Shown: in pieces, positions 53,238 to 57,525 of the stretch
Position numbering within the stretch: position 1 is the first letter of the stretch
Layout of the letters: the number at the start of each line of letters is the position of its first letter
Source of the DNA: Sulfurovum sp.
GTDB lineage: Bacteria > Campylobacterota > Campylobacteria > Campylobacterales > Sulfurovaceae
Assembly: GCA_030826885.1 (NCBI GenBank)
Contig: JAUUDF010000029.1
Location: 1-57,525, forward strand
Length of the DNA stretch: 57,525 nt
Reading direction: 5' to 3'
The notes under the pieces: model-generated
Told to the model about the DNA's origin: nothing
What the model saw: only the letters and a program-made list of their open reading frames with translations
Database searches by the model: none
Position numbers and translations under genes: made by a program

Positions 53238-55106
53238 CTACCAGCTTCCGCCACCGCCCCCGCCGCCGCCACCGCCACTGAAGCCCCCGCCGCCGCCAAA
53301 GCCTGTTCCCGCACTGCCTTGTGAAGAGGGAGGTGTGGCACTCTGCTGCATGGTCCTATCGAACCTGTCAAGATTGTTGATGTTCCCACTGTACCACACT
53401 GGTGTGTCGACCTGCAGCAGGTTGTAGAATTTCAGCCAGTGGTCTGTATGGCCAAAGAGCATGGCATAGGGGAGCATTTTGTCAAGATAGAGCGGATCGA
53501 GGGCAAGTCTTCGCCTGATCTCGTCTTCCTTGACACGCTTGACGAATCTTTCGAGACCAAGAAGATGTTTTTGTGCATAAGCACCTTTTTGGGTCATTTC
53601 GCCCACTTTCTGGTAAAAATAGAAGACTACTGCCAGCAGAAGAAAAGTGACACCCAGCGGTCCAAAAAGTAGTGACAGTGGGCCGTTTGGATCCTCTTTG
53701 AAAAAAATGTAGAGAGGGAAAGAGCCTGCAACAGCAAAAACCGCTCCCTGCAGTTTACCTACCCACGATTTTTGTGTCAGTATTATCTGTAGACCTACTC
53801 CTCCAAAGGCGATAGGGAAGATGAGCAACATCACGTCTTCGCCCCGCTCCTGATAGATCTGATAGAAGGTCAGCAGAATGACAGGCGAGAGAAGCAGCAG
53901 GTATTTTAGCAGATAACGCAGCCTTGTTTTTTTTGGGTTTTCACGCATATAGCCTTCCTGAACCGCCCAGTTGTACAGGTTGTCGTTGATGTAGGCAAAC
54001 CCTTCACGCAGTCTGTTGGCGATGCTCTCGGAGCCTTTTTCGAGTTTAAAAACACGACTGTTTGGGAAAAGTACCGCATCGAGCAGGTAGCGCTGGTTGT
54101 TATTGAGTGATTCAGCGCTTTTGTCTGTACGCATGAGGATGGGGTCACTTTTTTGTGTGGGCTGCTCAATGGTAATGTAGCCCAGTTGTGCAAGTTCTAT
54201 CACTGCTGCGGCGAAGTCCTTGGTATCTGCCTTTTTGTCAAGAAGCAGCCCCGATTGCAAAACACTCAATCCTTTGGGCGGCAGGTACTTGACCGCAACG
54301 GCACGTTTGTCTTCGAAACCGAGGTAGCTGCCAAGGTCTTTGAAAAAGTAAAAGAGATATCCAAGGAGTGCAAGGAATGGCCACTGCGTTTTAAGACGGT
54401 CAAGCAGTGAAGGGGTCATGTTGGCTTCACCCGACTGCTCAAGCAGCTTGCGTTCGAACGCAAGTTCAACAGTCAGCCCTTCATGGGGTGCGAGCATACC
54501 GCTTTTTACCTCCAGGTGATGAGTAGAGCGCCATGCTGTAGTCGCCTTTGTATCGGTAGCGCCGTAGTATCCGCTAAACGTGGAGAGTGAAACATTGTTT
54601 TGTGATAGTACCTCGGGAAGGTATATGTGGGCAGTGACCCCGGCAATGGGGATACTCCAGCCGGTACCGACAAGGTTCCAGCGCAGGGCATCATGCTCTG
54701 GGTTTTGTGCAGCAGGCAGTATGCCGTTGGTGACACGATAGGCTATGGTGTAAGTGTGTCTGCCTGTGACATACTCTGCGGCATTCCCCAGATAGAGCCG
54801 TATGACCTTGCCGGCTGCTTTGGAACGGTAGGTCTCTTCTCTCAGTGTTACGGGGGTACCGTCCATGGAAGCGGTGAAGCCGGTAATGTCGAGATCTTTT
54901 ACGATACCGTTGTATTTTACCTGATAGGGAATATCCCGAAAAATGCCGTGACGGTTAAAGGTTCCAAAATCATAGTCGATTGTTTCTGTCACCTTAAACT
55001 GACCGCTGTGTTCGAGGGTAATGTTCACGTCATAGTGGTGTATCTGCTCACCCGCATAGAGAAAGCCAAAGAGGGCTGTAATGAGCCAGAGATGCAGCAC
55101 TCTCAC
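53238..55106 (-). CDS. DUF2207 membrane protein with Gly-rich tail
   Basis: 622 residues. Signal or anchor helix (VLHLWLITALFGFLYAG), a beta-rich DUF2207 periplasmic domain (about 25-240: YDVNITLEHSGQFKVTETID, GIFRDIPYQV), then four to five membrane helices (about 250-270, 400-470), a cytoplasmic region, and a C-terminal tail of nearly pure glycine ending GGGGSW. Function unknown. I chose GTG 55106, with AGAGG upstream and ten bases after the LemA stop; a start at 55214 would overlap LemA by 98 bases and lack the signal. Family pairs with LemA in many bacteria. Confidence 0.85.
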   Translation of the reverse strand: MRVLHLWLITALFGFLYAGEQIHHYDVNITLEHSGQFKVTETIDYDFGTFNRHGIFRDIPYQVKYNGIVKDLDITGFTASMDGTPVTLREETYRSKAAGKVIRLYLGNAAEYVTGRHTYTIAYRVTNGILPAAQNPEHDALRWNLVGTGWSIPIAGVTAHIYLPEVLSQNNVSLSTFSGYYGATDTKATTAWRSTHHLEVKSGMLAPHEGLTVELAFERKLLEQSGEANMTPSLLDRLKTQWPFLALLGYLFYFFKDLGSYLGFEDKRAVAVKYLPPKGLSVLQSGLLLDKKADTKDFAAAVIELAQLGYITIEQPTQKSDPILMRTDKSAESLNNNQRYLLDAVLFPNSRVFKLEKGSESIANRLREGFAYINDNLYNWAVQEGYMRENPKKTRLRYLLKYLLLLSPVILLTFYQIYQERGEDVMLLIFPIAFGGVGLQIILTQKSWVGKLQGAVFAVAGSFPLYIFFKEDPNGPLSLLFGPLGVTFLLLAVVFYFYQKVGEMTQKGAYAQKHLLGLERFVKRVKEDEIRRRLALDPLYLDKMLPYAMLFGHTDHWLKFYNLLQVDTPVWYSGNINNLDRFDRTMQQSATPPSSQGSAGTGFGGGGGFSGGGGGGGGGGSW

Positions 55107-55116
55107 AACTGCCTCT

Positions 55117-55680
55117 TTAAAATGAGATTTTGGGCATCTCTTTGACCGCTTCGGACTCTTTCTCATCGAGTTCAAAGTAGTCACGTTTGGTGAAGTTGAA
55201 TTTTTGGGCAACAAAGAGATCGGGGAATGACTCTATTTTAGCATTATAGTCACGCACAATGGCATTGTAGTATCGGCGAGCATTCTGGATGGCCTCTTCA
55301 AGGTTGCTCAGTTCCTCCTGAAGCTTGAGGAAGTTTGTGTTGGCTTTGAGGTCGGGGTAGGCTTCGGCAAGCGCAAAGAGCTTGCCCAGTGCACCTGAGA
55401 GCATGTTGGCAGCTTCTGCCTTCTCTTCGACACTGTGGGCACTCAGTCCCTTTTGGCGTGCGGCAATGACTTTTTCGAGCGTTTCACCTTCATACTCTTT
55501 GTAGCCTTTAACCGTTTCTACCAGTGCAGGAATGAGGTCGTAACGACGTTTAAGCTGTACATCAATGTCGGACCATGCCGCATCGATGCCGGCACGCAGA
55601 GAAACAAGCTTGTTGTAAATGGCGACGAGATAGAGGGCAACGCCAAGCAGTATGAGTAGTACAATATTTCCGAAACTCAT
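55117..55680 (-). CDS. lemA: LemA family membrane protein
   Basis: 187 residues. One N-terminal membrane helix (NIVLLILLGVALYLVAIYNKL), then a helical domain with the family blocks LRAGIDAAWSDIDVQLKRRYDLIPALVETVKGYKEYE, written here in parts (LRAGIDAAW, IDVQLKRRYDLIPALVE), AYPDLKANTNF, ELSNLEEAIQNARRYYNAIV and FPDLFVAQKFNF. Its topology is inside the periplasm with an anchored N-terminus. Function is unknown. It is cotranscribed with the DUF2207 gene. TATAAT at 55713-55708 and AAAGGATG precede it. Confidence 0.93.
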   Translation of the reverse strand: MSFGNIVLLILLGVALYLVAIYNKLVSLRAGIDAAWSDIDVQLKRRYDLIPALVETVKGYKEYEGETLEKVIAARQKGLSAHSVEEKAEAANMLSGALGKLFALAEAYPDLKANTNFLKLQEELSNLEEAIQNARRYYNAIVRDYNAKIESFPDLFVAQKFNFTKRDYFELDEKESEAVKEMPKISF

Positions 55681-55707
55681 GTTACATCCTTTTTTATGGG
55701 CTTTTTT

Positions 55708-55713
55708 ATTATA
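55708..55713 (-). promoter_or_regulatory. -10 box of lemA-DUF2207 operon
   Basis: TATAAT on the minus strand (55713-55708), 28 bases upstream of the lemA start. No good -35 is seen at 16-18 bases. The region is shared with the divergent 5'-nucleotidase gene. Confidence 0.45.
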
Positions 55714-55759
55714 GCACGTTATACTTACCGAAAAAGAAAATCTATGGAAAGGTTCATTG

Positions 55760-56653
55760 ATGGCCTATGATCTTAAAAACAAACTTGTCATTGCAATCTC
55801 GTCACGGGCGCTGTTTGATCTTGAGGCGGAGAATGCACTCTTTGAAAAGCAGGGACTCGAGAAGTACTACCGTTATCAGATTGCCAACGAGAACAGAGTG
55901 CTCAAGCGGGGTGCGGCATTTGGGTTTGTGAGGAATATTTTACGGATTAACCGCCATTTTGACGACAAACTCATCGAGGTGATCGTACTCTCACGTAACA
56001 ATGCCGCAACGGGGCTTCGCATACGCAACTCCATAGAGAAGTACGGACTCGACATTGAGCGTGCCGGATGGACGGCGGGCACACCCATCTCCAACTATCT
56101 TAACGCTTTTGATGTCGACCTGTTCCTCTCGGCACACGAAGAAGATGTACAGCAGGCCATCAATGCCGGGATTGCCGCGGCACGGATTATTCCCAAGAAG
56201 TATAAGAAGCGTAAAAAACGCAAGGATGTACGCATAGCCTTTGACGGCGATGCCGTACTTTTTTCGGACGAGTCGGAGAATATCTATCAGAAAAAAGGAC
56301 TGGACGCCTTTTTGAAGCATGAGCGCAAAAATGCCAAAAAGCCGCTGCCAAAAGGGCCGTTTGCCAAACTGCTTAAAGTGATTTCACATATTCAGCGGGA
56401 GTTTCCAATGGAGCAGTCACCCATTAAAACCGCACTTATTACCGCTCGCGACTTTTCTACCTTTGAACGGGTTATCCGTACCTTCGATGCCTGGGATGTA
56501 CGGGTCGATGAGGCATTCTTCCTCGGCGGTGTGGAGAAGCGCAGGGTGGTACGCTCTTTTGATGCTGACATCTTCTTCGATGATCAGGATGTGCATCTTG
56601 ACAAGACTGTAAAATGTACGCCTTCTGCAAAAGTTCCTTATGTTAAAAAATAA
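55760..56653 (+). CDS. 5'-nucleotidase (cytosolic NT5C1/cN-I-like)
   Basis: 297 residues. It matches the cytosolic 5'-nucleotidase I family: LVIAISSRALFDLEAEN, VLSRNNAATGLRIRNSIEKYGL, ERAGWTAG, DLFLSAHEEDVQQAINAG and RIAFDGDAVLFSDE with the Asp pair of the HAD-like core. Family members dephosphorylate AMP or dNMPs. The ATG at 55760 follows the weak AAAGG; an in-frame TTG at 55757 is an alternative. Divergent from lemA. Confidence 0.88.
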   Translation: MAYDLKNKLVIAISSRALFDLEAENALFEKQGLEKYYRYQIANENRVLKRGAAFGFVRNILRINRHFDDKLIEVIVLSRNNAATGLRIRNSIEKYGLDIERAGWTAGTPISNYLNAFDVDLFLSAHEEDVQQAINAGIAAARIIPKKYKKRKKRKDVRIAFDGDAVLFSDESENIYQKKGLDAFLKHERKNAKKPLPKGPFAKLLKVISHIQREFPMEQSPIKTALITARDFSTFERVIRTFDAWDVRVDEAFFLGGVEKRRVVRSFDADIFFDDQDVHLDKTVKCTPSAKVPYVKK

Positions 56654-56729
56654 TTTTAAATTATTAATTAAAAGAAAAATACGTTATTATATTGACAGAA
56701 ACTTTCAAAACATAATCTTAAGGAAACCG

Positions 56730-57116
56730 ATGCTGAGTATCACCCTCGATAAAGAAAAAGCGATCGTTACACTTGAACCTGAAGGGGCGTTAAGTGAGGC
56801 CGATTTTGACACGGCAGTCAGAGTCATTGATCCTTTCATAGAAACACATGGAAGGCTTACCGGGCTTATTATCGCAACCGAAGCCTTTCCGGGATGGAAG
56901 GACTTCGCAGCATTGAGTGAACATCTACGCTTCATCCGTAACCATCACAAGAAAGTCAAGCGTCTGGCATTTGTAACCGATTCTTCCATCGGGGATATTG
57001 CCGAGAAAATCGGGTCACATTTTGTTGATGCGGAGATAAAACACTTTCCATACGACCAGCGCAGTGAAGCACGCGCATGGATTCTCGAAGCGGAAAAAAG
57101 TAAAAAACGCAGCTGA
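56730..57116 (+). CDS. SpoIIAA-like (STAS-fold) protein
   Basis: 128 residues of the SpoIIAA-like family (PF11964 as I recall), a STAS-fold protein of unknown role. LEPEGALSEADFDTAVRVID, RLTGLIIATEAFPGWKDF and KRLAFVTDSSIGDIAEKIG are the family blocks; the C-terminus is basic. ATG 56730 follows AAGGAAACCG; the upstream frame extension (from 56640) encodes an unlike basic stretch. Convergent with the HicA-like gene; the two stops are one base apart. Confidence 0.85.
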   Translation: MLSITLDKEKAIVTLEPEGALSEADFDTAVRVIDPFIETHGRLTGLIIATEAFPGWKDFAALSEHLRFIRNHHKKVKRLAFVTDSSIGDIAEKIGSHFVDAEIKHFPYDQRSEARAWILEAEKSKKRS

Positions 57117-57117
57117 G

Positions 57118-57381
57118 TTACGCTACGTTGTCTGGCGTAAGACCAATCTCTTCAAGCCAGTGTCTAAGCAGTACAACTTCCTCTTTGGGGAGATGGTTAC
57201 CGTGTGGCAGTGGCAGAACGAATTCCTTATCTTCATAGAAGAGCTTCGCTTTGTGCTTTTTGGTCAGATCTACCTCTACCCCGTAATGTTCGAGTGCCGA
57301 TATCAGTTTTTTGACATCGATATTCGCTGATGTCGGGTGTTCGAATACTCTTTCAATTTTTGCTTTGTGTGCATGACTCAT
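57118..57381 (-). CDS. Small HicA-fold-like protein
   Basis: 87 residues. The order is short helix, a strand-helix block (NIDVKKLISALEHYGVEVDL), a strand pair (AKLFYEDKEFVLPLPHG) then a final helix (KEEVVLLRHWLEEIGL). This resembles a double-stranded-RNA-binding, HicA-like fold with the His in PHGNH. I know similar proteins annotated as HicA-family toxins, usually without an adjacent HicB; none is seen here. Whether it is toxic is unknown. Confidence 0.65.
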   Translation of the reverse strand: MSHAHKAKIERVFEHPTSANIDVKKLISALEHYGVEVDLTKKHKAKLFYEDKEFVLPLPHGNHLPKEEVVLLRHWLEEIGLTPDNVA

Positions 57382-57445
57382 CTTTGCATCCTTTGTGTTT
57401 GGTCTGCAGTATTATAGCAGGAAAATACGATATACGAATGTGACT

Positions 57446-57525
57446 TTAGTCGCATTCACATCCGCGTTTTGCATAAAAGGCTTTTCTAAACGCTTCAAAA
57501 CGGTTTTCGAGGATGGCCTCTCTCA
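57446..57525 (-). CDS. tgt: 3' end of probable tRNA-guanine transglycosylase
   Basis: Only the last 26 codons are inside the window. The C-terminus, with REAILENRFEAFRKAFY then AKRGCECD before the stop, resembles the tail of queuine tRNA-ribosyltransferase (Tgt). The gene continues past 57525. The zinc site and catalytic residues lie outside, so the identity is a probable call from the tail alone. Confidence 0.5.
   Translation of the reverse strand, partial: REAILENRFEAFRKAFYAKRGCECD

Noticed and set aside
53230-53427. Plus-strand frame with a run of prolines
   Set aside because: It is the reverse reading of the glycine-rich tail of the DUF2207 protein.

Overview
The window reads as a chromosomal segment of a free-living Campylobacterota (Epsilonproteobacteria) bacterium, most likely Sulfurovum-like. 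This is an inference from gene content and order: gyrA-asd-yqhA-hemE, lolA divergent from secA-lolC/E, rlmH-dksA-like-dusB, and a DapD of the epsilonproteobacterial type. There are no rRNA genes, prophage, CRISPR array or complete insertion sequence. Genes are tightly packed on both strands, with many 1-14 base overlaps.

Layout. 0.2-2.3 kb: a coiled-coil lipoprotein, a periplasmic PEBP protein and an overlapping SMUG-like DNA glycosylase. 2.3-13.7 kb: an envelope block with HrpB helicase, MltG, an AsmA/YhdP-like protein, a LolC/E permease, SecA, LolA and a coiled-coil membrane protein. 13.8-21.3 kb: a GGDEF/EAL protein, ArsC, an ABC-F ATPase, YebC, SelO, a small Arg-rich protein and a thioredoxin-like protein. 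21.5-27.7 kb: gyrA-asd-yqhA-hemE-radical SAM, then tRNA-Asn. 27.8-32.4 kb: galE and an L,D-transpeptidase, facing a BtuB-like receptor operon. 32.5-36.7 kb: dapD, two tandem paralogous small genes, an S4 protein, trpD, tsaE and lptB. 36.7-43 kb: CutA, a tyrosine phosphatase, a TRIC channel, a diguanylate cyclase, an Aat-like protein, then rlmH-dksA-like-helical protein-dus. 43-50.4 kb: a rhodanese, a 410 bp inverted-repeat cassette, SulP, a dipeptide epimerase, DUF819, an ICMT-like enzyme, patatin and small membrane proteins. 50.5-57.5 kb: a tRNA-Gln/tRNA-fMet pair, a decayed membrane-protein gene, a CAP protein with calcium repeats, DUF2207-LemA, a 5'-nucleotidase, a SpoIIAA-like protein, a HicA-like protein and the 3' end of a probable tgt.

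How the genes fit together. Most are housekeeping: envelope assembly (secA, lolA, lolC/E, lptB, mltG, L,D-transpeptidase), translation and RNA modification (tsaE, rlmH, dus, tgt, tRNAs), and lysine, tryptophan and heme synthesis (asd, dapD, trpD, hemE). Two c-di-GMP proteins add signalling, and both look more AT-rich than their neighbours.

The most unusual features are these: (1) a 410 bp cassette between the rhodanese and SulP genes, bounded by imperfect terminal inverted repeats and a possible 3 bp target duplication, carrying one small gene; (2) a three-gene operon of a BtuB-like receptor, a six-helix membrane protein and a cysteine-rich protein, with an unannotated 51-codon frame upstream; (3) a highly divergent Aat-like aminoacyl transferase; (4) a tandem duplication of a small gene behind dapD; (5) a recently decayed two-lesion pseudogene. 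All functional calls are from reading the sequence; no searches were run.
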